A DNA stretch of 64,000 nt from Ganoderma boninense (taxonomy: Eukaryota; Basidiomycota; Agaricomycetes; Polyporales; Polyporaceae), in the NCBI GenBank assembly GCA_002900995.3, contig CM035312.1:2033275-2097274 (forward strand), read 5' to 3'. Below, one piece after another: positions 34,030 to 43,396 of this stretch. A program made the position numbers and the translations under genes. Every line of letters starts with the position of its first letter. The stretch's first letter is position 1. A model generated the notes under the pieces. That model worked only from the letters and a program-made list of their open reading frames with translations. It was not told the DNA's origin and did no database searches.

Positions 34030-35145
34030 ATGGCAAGCGCAGACACAGAATCCGATGACGGAATGGGTCTCGGTGATGTCTTCACTGTCAGTATTATCTC
34101 CCTTGGCTGCGTCACCAATCTCACCTTCCGGATAACGTTCTCCAGGAGCCTCCGAGACCACCGACTCCGGAACCCAAATTGGTCACTTATCACCGCGAAT
34201 GCGTCTTGGATCGCACCGGATGGTCAAAAATTGACCTGACCTTAGTGGGCTCACATCCCCTATGGGCGCATTATCTGTAAGTTGGCCGATCATCACAGAT
34301 GAAGGAGCCACACTCAAGTTTTCGTTCAGATGGAACGCATCAGTGGCTTTCGCCTCTTTTCTCGACCAGCCTGAGCACCAGAACTTGTATCAAGGTCGTA
34401 CTGTCCTCGAGCTCGGTGCAGGTAGTGGGCTTCCGAGCATCGTCGTCGCGAAAAACGGCGCAGAAAAGGCGCGTTCATCTATGCCATTCCACCAAACATG
34501 GATTCTGATTCCAAGCTTCAGGTCGTCGTCACCGACTACCCAGACCAACCGTTGATTGATAATATATCTTCCAACGTAGAACAAAATATCGAGGGGACAG
34601 TCCGTGAGCGGGTTGTAGTACAGGTGGGCTGCATCGTACTAAACGCCACGTCCTCCGAGTCACCAGTTGACTTTAGGGCTACATCTGGGGACATCCGGTA
34701 GCACCTTTGCTTGAGCATCTACCAAACAATCAGCCTGACCGCAGGTTCGACCTCATGATCCTCTCTGATCTCATATTCAACCATTCACAAGTGAGTCCTC
34801 CCGTGATCTCCTCGCCATGCCTCTCACAGCTCGAATAGCACGATGCGATGCTCAAAACGTGCGACCTCGCCCTCGCGAAGTCAAAAGAGGCTTGCGTTCT
34901 GGTCTTCTATTCGCACCATCGACCGCATCTCGCCCATCGTGACATGGAGTTCTTTGCCAAAGCGCGTGAACGAGGCTGGACATGCGAGGAAATCCTAACG
35001 CGTAAATTTGAAGTGCGTTGTACACGCTGCACCTCACGATCATGCATGTATACTAACTTGGTCATGATAGCCCATGTTCGCGGACGATCCGGGCGATGAA
35101 GAAGTACGGGCTACTGTGCACGGGTGGCGGTTGATCCGCGGATAG
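34030..35145 (+). CDS. EFM7: Protein N-terminal and lysine N-methyltransferase EFM7 (Nnt1 family)
   Basis: In yeast Efm7/Nnt1 methylates the N-terminus and Lys of translation elongation factor eEF1A using S-adenosylmethionine; the same role is inferred here. Seven exons (34030-34086, 34146-34276, 34330-34468, 34522-34623, 34677-34790, 34839-35012, 35071-35145) splice cleanly to 263 residues, normal for the family. Diagnostic blocks are EPPRPPTPEPKLVTYHRE, LVGSHPLWAHYLWNASVAFA, the SAM-binding motif VLELGAGSGLPSIVVAKNGA, VVVTDYPDQPLIDNI, GYIWGHPVAPLLEHLP, FDLMILSDLIFNHSQH and FYSHHRPHLAHRDMEFFAKA. The third intron has a non-consensus GC donor (GCGCGT at 34469). It is a housekeeping gene embedded in the accessory block and converges with gene E. 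Confidence 0.93.
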
Positions 35146-35607
35146 TCATGGTTGGTCAGCAACGTTTTTACTATCATAATGGATGTAACATGGTGCTACC
35201 CTCGGTCATGAGTTGGATCGCGAACACTTCAATACCAGCAATGTCACAGGCGCGAGGATAACATTGATAACGCTACAGAGAACCAAAAATGCTACAGTGG
35301 GTGGTCAGTACACGATAACGAGGTACACAAGGATAACAAGATACAGGAAGCATGTATGAGAGATGGATGAGAACTATGCGAGTCGATGCTGGAGTACAGT
35401 ATAGAGTCCGGTGGTCCAAAGATAAAGCAGAAGTACAACAAGGAAAAGTCGAGGCAGGCTGGCGAGTAGCAAGATAGCATAAGCGGATAAGTCAAGGACG
35501 CGAGGGAGATAGAGCACAAAGACTTCGGTAGGGGACTAGCAAGAAACAAAGCACGAAAACTGTACTGTTATGGAGGTAAGATTGTGTCGTGAGGGCGAGC
35601 AAAACGT

Positions 35608-36533
35608 CTACCGCTTCCTCCTCTTGGGCCCGCGCGCCTTGCCCTTGCCCTTGCGGTCAGCCTTGGTCGGAACCCAGTCCGAATGGTCACGGGTGTCATC
35701 GTCGGATTCGGAAACTTCCTCCGGAGCGGCCTCCCATTCTTCCTCCTCCATGCATCGGCGAGAACGCTTCCGCTTCTGAGACGGCCCGGCCTCAGGCTGC
35801 TCCGGCGACGCGCGTGTGCGGGACCGACGCTTCTTTGACTCAACACTGTCGGGAGCTGGCTGCGTCTGCTGCGTGGAGGGCCCAGCCTCCGGTTGCCCAT
35901 TCGCTGCACACAAAGTCAGACACGGAAGTCCACACGAAACAAGTGCACGTATAGTACTCACACTCGCCCCTTGCATGCGTTGGAATGTTTTCGCAACTGT
36001 CGCGCATGTGTCGGAAGAGGGAGTCCGAACGAGCTATGGGTGCGCACGGGCAGAACGGACACTGGTGCTTCACCCCCCAGTGCTCCTCGCCCAAGTGCCG
36101 CCCAAATCCGACTTGCCCGTTTGCACTTCTTCGTGCAGCCCGGCCAAGGACAAGCGATTAGGCCGTTTCGCTTGCGGAATGTGCGTCTTCGTGAAGTGTG
36201 TCCTCGCATCGCTGATCTCCCCGTGGGAGAAACGCGCGCCACACGGCCTCCCGTCTGGTCTGCGCACCTTGCACTCGACAACAACATCCGGATCGATGAT
36301 AGACCGCTCGGAGAGGAAGGCGGTTTTCTTGGCCTTTGACCATGTTGCCACTTCCTCCCGCGTGATGTCCTCTGTCCGAGGGAACGTGAAGGAAGGCTCA
36401 GCCCCCTCCCGCTCCCCGCGGCTCGGCGGTCGTGCCACAGGTGCCGGATCGGGCACGAAGACAGCGTCGTCTTCGCCACCGAGATCCTGTGTCGGACTTG
36501 AGACAAAATTCGGGCTTTTGTAACAGGAACCAT
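35608..36533 (-). CDS. Zinc-finger protein E: C2H2-like, frameshifted copy
   Basis: Reading down the minus strand, an N-terminal segment (PAPVARPPSRGEREGAEPSF, TREEVATWSKAKKTAFLSER) leads to finger 1, with CKVRRPDGRPC and HFTKTH. Finger 2 begins ACPWPGCTKKCK and continues as FGRHLGEEH; finger 3 is CPFCPCAPIARSDSLFRH then RDSC. These three pieces lie in three different frames: shifts occur near 36195 and 36130, with no room for introns. After a normal intron (35904-35961), the last exon encodes a basic, disordered tail with a nuclear-localisation-like end KGKGKARGPKRRKR. The 5' exon is not resolved. The protein is a more distant relative of A and D, sharing the finger-plus-basic-tail plan. It is either a pseudogene or affected by two sequence errors. 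It lies just downstream of C'. Confidence 0.6.
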
Positions 36534-36648
36534 AGGAATCTCGTGATGAGCAGGAGACTAAAGGAGGGGGAAAATACAGACTTACATGGCGTCTACCGAC
36601 GGAGGGACTGTGCTCCGAAGGGCATCACCATCTACTACATCCTCGAGG

Positions 36649-37484
36649 CTATGTTCGCGTAATGAGCAACGGGAAAAGATGAGGAACGGCATATGTCACG
36701 CACATCGATGTAGCACATTTGTCTCTGCAATCCACTGCAATGCCACACTCAAGCGAAGCATGGTCGTCATCGTTGTCATCGTTGTCGTTGTCATCGTCGT
36801 CCTCGTCACCGTCGTCTCCGTCGTCGCTGTCCTCTTCCCCCTCATAATCGTCACAATCGTCGTCCTCATCCTCACCGTCATCCTCGAAGGCAAGCTCAGA
36901 TGCTTCTTCGTCGACGTTCTCGTGGTCCTCCGGCTTGGAACCGTAGGCGGCTACCAGGTCCTCCAGATCTTCGTCGGAACTGGACCACTCAGCGTCATCT
37001 TCGTCGTCGGACTGTGGCTCGGGGCTTAGGCACTCGTCTTCCACAGAGAAGCGAGATGTGGAAGAGAGACCCACCTCGGTAGCGCGAGATTTGACGGGCG
37101 AGGGAGCGGCATGAAGGACGTTACTGACGTCCCTCCCGAATTCCGCGCGAGTCGACCGGAGGGGATCGGCTGCCTTCATGATTGAAGGCCCGTCCTCCAG
37201 CCAGTCCTCCCCCAGCGCCCACGGATCATCGTAGCCCACGAAACCCCACCCATCCTCTCCGAGCAGGGTGTCTTCAATCGGACCCTTTGAGCTCGTCAGA
37301 AAAGGGACCGATCGCACATAACAGATCTCAAGTGCACACTCGCCTCCGGGTCGAATTCCAGCGCTCTCTCAGCGGCCGAATCATTGTGCAACAGACTGTT
37401 GTCGAACGGTTCGTCCCAGTGCGACCTGGAAATGGCGTGGAGACGGTCGGGAGAAGAGGGGGCGGAAAATGAGTGGGAGGCCAT
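36649..37484 (-). CDS. Acidic protein C' with expanded Asp/Glu tail
   Basis: Paralogue of acidic gene C. Exons 37344-37484 and 36649-37284 surround a 59-nt intron with a GC donor (GCGAGT) where C has GTGAGT, giving 258 residues. Exon 1 (MASHSFSAPSSPDRLHAISR, SHWDEPFDNSLLHNDSAAER) is unlike exon 1 of C except for its last codons ERALEFDPE. Exon 2 matches C through LGEDGWGFVGYDDPWALGED, SIMKAADPLRSTRAEFGRDV and LVAAYGSKPEDHENVDEEAS. It then enters a low-complexity tail of about 45 Asp/Glu-rich residues followed by a Cys-containing end (RDKCATSMCVTYAVPHLFPL). No domain is recognised. The tail could act as an activation or histone/DNA-mimic surface (inference). Gene E follows on the same strand. 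Confidence 0.65.
36763..36893. repeat. GTC/ATC-type simple repeat encoding the acidic tail of C'
   Basis: Imperfect trinucleotide-like repetition of GTC, ATC and CTC on the plus strand encodes Asp and Glu on the minus strand. It is prone to length change and absent from paralogue C. Confidence 0.7.
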
Positions 37485-40400
37485 TGTAACGGAGAGTTTG
37501 CGAGAGAGGGGAGGAACTGAAGATGGAGAAGTGCAAGTGGGGAGGCAGAGCGCCAGACGAGACTCGAACTTGAACGAACGACGCGGCACGGCACAAAACA
37601 ATGGCAAACTCAACCTGTGTGACCGGCGCCGTCCCCCGTTTTCTTTGGTTCGTCGAGACCCCAGATCCCCTGGGTCTGTACGTCAATTCACCCCATGCCC
37701 TCCCTCCCTCCCATCTGGGAGCAGCCAAAATGCCCGACGGTCAGGATATCTCTGCAACGAAGTTGCACTCATTGTGCACCGACAGTCATTGTATTCACTA
37801 GCTCGCCTGAGGTGGCCGAGTCAATGACACGAGCGCCCGCCCCTTCCAAACCCGCGCTTCGTGGAAGCCTCCTGATTCGAGCACAATAGACTCGCTATTG
37901 GTTCCTCGATCCTTTGTCCCATTACGCCGCCATGATGAGCTCTGCCCCCAACCACAGCGGAAGACTGGGCCCTTCGCCGACGGCCTGCCCGGGGGTCATC
38001 CCTGTCACGCTGCCAACACGTCCGAGTGACTGTTGAATTCAACATACACTCGTCGCGCCGAAAGACGCCGTTTTATCCTCCCTACTTCGCGCCACATCTC
38101 CTACCCTGACGTCTATGCGCCCGAACAACATGGCATCACGCGAGGCAAGGTTCGAACGTCGCGCATGAACCACCCACCCTTCTCCCCCAACAAATCAACA
38201 GCTCTGTACCTGGGGCGGCATCGACGTCATTGAATACTGCTGCACTCACCTAATATTCCTGCCTGGATCTAAAGGCACGCCGAAGGAGGAAGGACTACCC
38301 GTCGCGTGACATGATCCATCTGGTACGCGTTCGTGGTTGGTTGTAATCGCCACCCATGTTAGAGAAACACCTGCCTAACGAAAGAATCATCAGTAACCTA
38401 CGTACCTTCATGGAAACATTTCCGCCACCGAGAAATTCGTGAGTGAGACACTCCCAACAGAGGTTGTCGATTTGGGCATTAACATACTGCTGTTTGACCT
38501 ACTCTTGGGACCCACCTTTCCCTTCGTCTCCGTATCCTCTAACCAACCAGAAGCACGGACCAGCCCAAGTACTTCCTACCGTTCATCGCCCACGACTGGA
38601 AGATCGACGACCTACCTTTCTTCTCATTTGACGACAACGCGGCCAAGGATCGAACAAGCCACCACAGGACAGGAAGTTTCAAGACAGCATGGAGAACGCA
38701 GACGAGGATTTGAGACGAAGCTGGTATGTGTCCACCTCAGATTTATATGCCGTCGTATGGCTCAAGACCACGCCACCATACCAGTGGAGGCTCATGCAAC
38801 ATCCCCATTATTCAATGAGGCTGCATTAACACGATCGCGTCACCGCCTCGGAGACCCCGACCTCGTCTTATTGTCAGTCCTTCCCCGCAGACGGTTTGTG
38901 CGTGGCTGTCAGGTGAGTGCGACTCACTCTTCGCTGGATCAGAAGTAAATGGTGAATGAACCCGACGTTTTCCACGAACTCAAGGACGGGCCTGTCCGTG
39001 GAGAAGTCGAATATCAACCAGCCCACCATTCTGCGGCACGACCTGTAGCACGCTATCCACAAGCACACTCCGAGTGGCTATCGGCGATCCATTCCACCCC
39101 TGATCGACGCCACTGCACCACGCAAGAAGCGGAAGATCCCCATCGCGGCCTTGCGTTGCGTTCACTACGACCCAGAAAGCCGAGCCGAGGGCTTGCCAAC
39201 AACGCCATCTAGGGCACGAACATCATCTGCTGAACGCATCTGCCCCAGAGTGTTGCGCTGCACCAAGGTAAGTAATACAGACGTCTTTCTCTCCCGCTCA
39301 GCCGCCGCTGACGCTTGGTCAATAAGCTGTGAATAACAACTTCCCTTCGTAGCAAATGTCAGACCGCATGACAATCCGCTTTCGGTCGTGGCGGGTCGTC
39401 CGTGGATCAAGTGAGCACGGCCTGGTCGCGAGGACGTCCAGTTCGTGGATACTCGCGCGAGCCCTGGCCACCACCTACCGCTGATAGGTGAGTTCATGCC
39501 AGTTCGGACTATCCGGATGACTAGAAGTTCCAGATTATTGCCCACTGCTAGGAGGCGCAGGAAGTCTCGGGGGTACGCCGTCGACCCTCGTCCGCTGTAC
39601 ACAGGCCCCGACGTCAACCGCGACTGAGGGGCTTCATGCTCCACCTCCAACTTTTAGCATGCCAACGGTTGTTGACTATGGCTCGCGTGGTCTACCTCGC
39701 CTCACGCGGGCATGAGGGCCGCAACGATCGCATTACGCGTAGTGGAGTGGTAGTCCTAACCATCCGGTACGCTGGCACACTCCCCATGGCAGAGTGTCCT
39801 TGCGCCCTCAACCAAGGGGCCGATCCACAGCTCCAGGCGTCCCGCATGCACAACCGTATGACACTAGGCCGTCTATTCTAGTGCAAGAATGCTGGTCCGT
39901 ACCCGTCATCGGAGTGCACGAGCAAACGGGACGCCCGCCACCAGGGGAGTGTATGGCACTTTCGCATCTCCGGATGGCTAGGACTAACAGTTTTAGTGGC
40001 AGTACTTCACCCGCAAGTTCACATCATGCTACAGCACCTACTGGACCCTTTGGCGGCGCAATGTCTCCAGTCTTGATTGTACACGACGCTTAAGCAGGCG
40101 GCGACAGCTCCACGACGACAGCACATAGGCAGTGTGCGTGCTCCGTCTCTGACTCTCCGGTGAGTCCAGGTGATATATCTGCATGAAGTTGTAGTTCGGG
40201 GGGGGAGGGGGGAAGGGGGGGGGGCTCATGAGTGGTGACTGACCTAGCGCCATTGGTGCATGTTCCTCCCCTTTCTGCATTCATTCGGATCAGTGCTGAT
40301 CCATCCTGATCATCCTGGATCTAGAGGATAATTGCGCATTGAAGGACTTGTGGATGCAAGGAGTTGGATGGTGCTTAGGATGAGGGTATGGCTACTGTGA

Positions 40401-41792
40401 ACGACTTACTGCAGTCTGTTGTGCTTGGTTACGGTTGCCAGCGAGGAAGCGCTGCAAGTTCTTGTCTCGTCGAGTCGGGCTGGTGCTTCGGCATGCCGTG
40501 TTGAAGAGGTTCCTGGAGACCGTGAAGGCAGTGGGGGTGGGTTGTACGGAGAGCTTGAGAGCGAAAAAGAGCGAAGGTGGTTTTGAAAGCGCAGGCCTGA
40601 AGTTTGGACCAAGTTCGTTGGCGGTTCGGCGTCTCTCCCGCCTTATGTACTTAGTGCCGAGGTTCGAGCTCTCGAGGGCCAATCACGCCAGAATTAATCA
40701 GAATAAACCTCACATTAATATGGCACGCGCACGGTTGTATCAGTACAGGTGATCGAGGCGAACCACTCATCTCCTTGTTGTTTCCGCATTTATTCCTATT
40801 TTTCACTCGTGCATTCGGCATCCGCATTGTCCTTAGTTTACGAGCCGCGAAGCGACCTGGAGGCATTTGCGTGGCTACAAGAATAGTTTATCCGTCCCCT
40901 CGCGCTGTCTGGTGACCGCTCTATGTGCCCCTCGGGACCTCGCGTTCGTTCGCCGAGCACTCTGGCCATCGTACAGGGGTGGTAAGGGGCGGTACCGGAC
41001 TCGGCTTGCCGACCATCATTATGTGCAAGGACCCACAATGATAATCTTGTCGTCGTCCGAATTCTCCGAAGCATGTCCGAAGTTCGTTCACAATTCGTCA
41101 ACCACCGTGGACGAGATTTTGAGCTCCTGCTCCTGGACCACTCAGAGCATTCAGGAACGCTAAATCTCATCTCTTCAACTCCGACAATCCTGCAATACGT
41201 CAGAAGGATGGACAGGCCTGTTGTCGATGAACCATCGGCCTCTATCACCCGTCTCGTATGGTGACAAATCCTCGCGAGATGTAATGACACCTGCACGAAC
41301 GAGGGAGGACAATAGTCAACAGAAGGACTTAGGGGGGACGGGTCAATGAACGTACGCACTAGAACAGCCCGGAAAAAGGCAGGAGACTTTCTCACTCAAC
41401 CCTTCTTCGCCCCTCCGTTTTCGATCGGGGCCGCTTCTCCGATGGCCGCATGCACCTTCTCGGTAACCAGCCTTGTGGTCACCCCGCGTCATCCCCTTCC
41501 AACTTACAAATATTGACATCGTTTCCCTTGAACTGTCGCCAAAATATTTTAGCTATATGAGATATTGCTGAGCGATAGAAGCGCTGTTGGAGACGCACCT
41601 TAATCCTCGAATTGATGATCCCACTGACGGCAAGGCCCACTTGGGGCAGCGAAGATCACGAGTAAATGATGGGCGGCCTGCTCGCACCGATGCCCCGACG
41701 AGGATGGAAGACCTGCGTACGAGGACTATCGCAGTAAGTTCCGTGGATTGCGGTGTGTCATTAGGATGCTGGTACGACTACAGATACGTCTA
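37485..41792. other. 4.3-kb gene-poor region
   Basis: No gene is supported. A stretch around 38570-38740 (+) has a coding-like look (YFLPFIAHDWKIDDLPFFSF, then MENADEDLRRSW before a possible splice) and may be a relic. Frames at 40392-40682 and 40038-40280 (-) end or start at plausible splice signals, but I could not join them. The frame at 40838-41395 (-) has no recognisable content. Confidence 0.3.
40198..40224 (+). repeat. Long interrupted poly-G tract
   Basis: Runs of 8, 6 and 10 G separated by A and AA. It is capable of G-quadruplex formation on the plus strand; on the minus strand it is a polypyrimidine tract 11 nt before a TTCATGCAG acceptor-like site. Confidence 0.75.
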
Positions 41793-42625
41793 CTATGCGG
41801 TGATTGGCTCGCCGCAGTGCACAGAATTTGATTCTACGGCACTCTCGGGGATGATAAGAAGGTTTCCTAGCCGAGGAGGGGCCTTGCTGTCGATGAATTC
41901 CATGGAAGTGGGGAGCTTGTCGCAAGCAAGACGGAGCGCTGCGCGACACGGCGATGGTGAGAACAGACGATAAAGGATACATGACGTTCGCGTACCGTCT
42001 CGGGCCAACTCTTCGCGAATAGGAGCGCCACCAAGCTCGAAGAGAACACGACCGGGCGCAACGCTGCGCGAAAAAAATATGAGAAGAATGAGTCAGAAGA
42101 CAACGTGACGTGCAACCCACCGCGTCGCCCAGAACTCGAAGGAACCCTTCCCCTTCCCCATACGCGTCTCGTTACCCTACATGACGCAATTTACGGTCTG
42201 AATTTGACACTATTGCCTTGGATACAAGGAGAACGCACCTTAATGCAGACCGGCACATCGGGAAAGACTCGCATGTACACCTTGGCACCCTTGATGGGCT
42301 TGAGCTTCCTCCTCAACGCTTCGTCCGCGCTTTTGAGCTGCTTGGCCGTGATGCGCATCCCGTTCCCCTTCACGCGAATACCCCAGTCGCCATATGCGAG
42401 CGTCGTGCCCTTGGTCGAGCCTCCGACTGGGATGGGGAGCACACCCTTGTGCCGCTTCAAGAATTTGACCTGGCGAGGGGCGAGCTGATGCCGCTGGCGC
42501 GCAAAGACCAGAGAGGCAGGTGCCAAAGCTAGAGAGGGGGCATTGAGAGCAGCACCGAAGGGCGAGGACCACGTCGAGGGCCGGATGGCCGCCAGCAGCG
42601 AGCGGGCAGATGGCAGAGAGAACAT
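41793..42625 (-). CDS. MRPL16: Mitochondrial large-subunit ribosomal protein uL16m
   Basis: uL16m binds 23S-like rRNA near the peptidyl-transferase and A-site region of the mitochondrial ribosome. Four exons (42239-42625, 42121-42176, 41996-42063, 41793-41938) give 218 residues. A mitochondrial-type presequence (MFSLPSARSLLAAIRPSTW) is followed by FLKRHKGVLPIPVGGSTKGT, LAYGDWGIRVKGNGMRITAK, GAKVYMRVFPDVPVCIK, GNETRMGKGKGSFEFWATRV, APGRVLFELGGAPIREELAR and LPTSMEFIDSKAPP, all characteristic of L16. The start at 42625 is preferred over the upstream in-frame Met at 42673 because it begins the presequence. It is transcribed away from a second small basic gene starting 138 bp away. Confidence 0.95.
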
Positions 42626-42763
42626 AGGGCGGAGGTGCTGATGTAAGCGACGCGTCTCGCTTTCGCGCTGCACGCGCGCTTGTCTGACACCTTTCCCGCC
42701 GCCGTCCAGCGCGACAACAGACCAGCCCCGTTCCTCCTCTGTCTCCCTCTCCTGGTCTTCAAT

Positions 42764-43396
42764 ATGCTGCGAAGGGGACTACCACTCTCTATGAAGCACC
42801 TCGTGGTCAAGAGCGCCAGCCCGGAGGCGAAGAAGCTCGTACTGGACGTCTTCCGGACCAACGAGCGGCCGCTCACGATCCAGGAGCTCTACAAGGAGGC
42901 AACGTCCTCTCCAGACCATGTAGAGGCCGACGATGCTCAAACCATCCCTTCAATGAGGTACGGAGGCACTCTCACTTCGGCTCCACTCTTCACATGCGTC
43001 CGGAACTGACGCTGTTCGTTCAGGTATCTCAAGAAGGTCGTCCTCCCCGACCTCGAACAAAGGGGACAGGTTGAAAAGGTCCACACAAAGCGGCCATTAT
43101 CCGCTGAGGACGCGGCCAAGTTCCAGGCAAACTTGTCCAAGAGCAAGAAGAACGCCCCAATACCAATACCCTCGGACAATTGGCTCTGGCTCTGGCAACT
43201 GAAGGCGCCCGGACCCGAGAAGCCGCCAAGGCCGGAGAAGAAGATATTCGGAGCGGAAGTCGGCGTCGGGGAAGATTGGACGCACTTGAACAAGCGGCGA
43301 CAGCGGGCGAGACAGGAGAAGGTCGGGCGGGACGTACAGTGGCTGCGGGAGCTGAAGAAGGCGGAGGCGGAGGCGAAGGCGCAGTCCTCTTCATGA
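42764..43396 (+). CDS. Small basic, probably mitochondrial protein, uncharacterised
   Basis: Two exons (42764-42957 and 43024-43396) give 188 residues. The start MLRRGLPLSMKHLVVKSASP looks like a mitochondrial presequence (inference). The body has SPEAKKLVLDVFRTNERPLT, YLKKVVLPDLEQRGQVEKVH and a conserved-looking C-terminus GAEVGVGEDWTHLNKRRQRA, RQEKVGRDVQWLRELKKAEA. A winged-helix-like fold is possible for the first half. I recognise it only as a conserved mushroom protein of unknown function. Divergence from uL16m across 138 bp suggests a shared promoter and a possible role in mitochondrial translation; this is context only. Confidence 0.75.

Noticed and set aside
38140..38170. GGTTCGAAC tRNA T-loop-like word
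   Set aside because: No pairing stems or upstream acceptor partner; not a tRNA.
38439..39650. Series of frames that might be a transposon or gene relic
   Set aside because: Some segments look coding, but I found no transposase motif, terminal repeats or joinable exons.
40838..41395. 185-codon minus-strand frame downstream of uL16m
   Set aside because: No recognisable motif, no splice sites at its ends, and ordinary random-frame composition.
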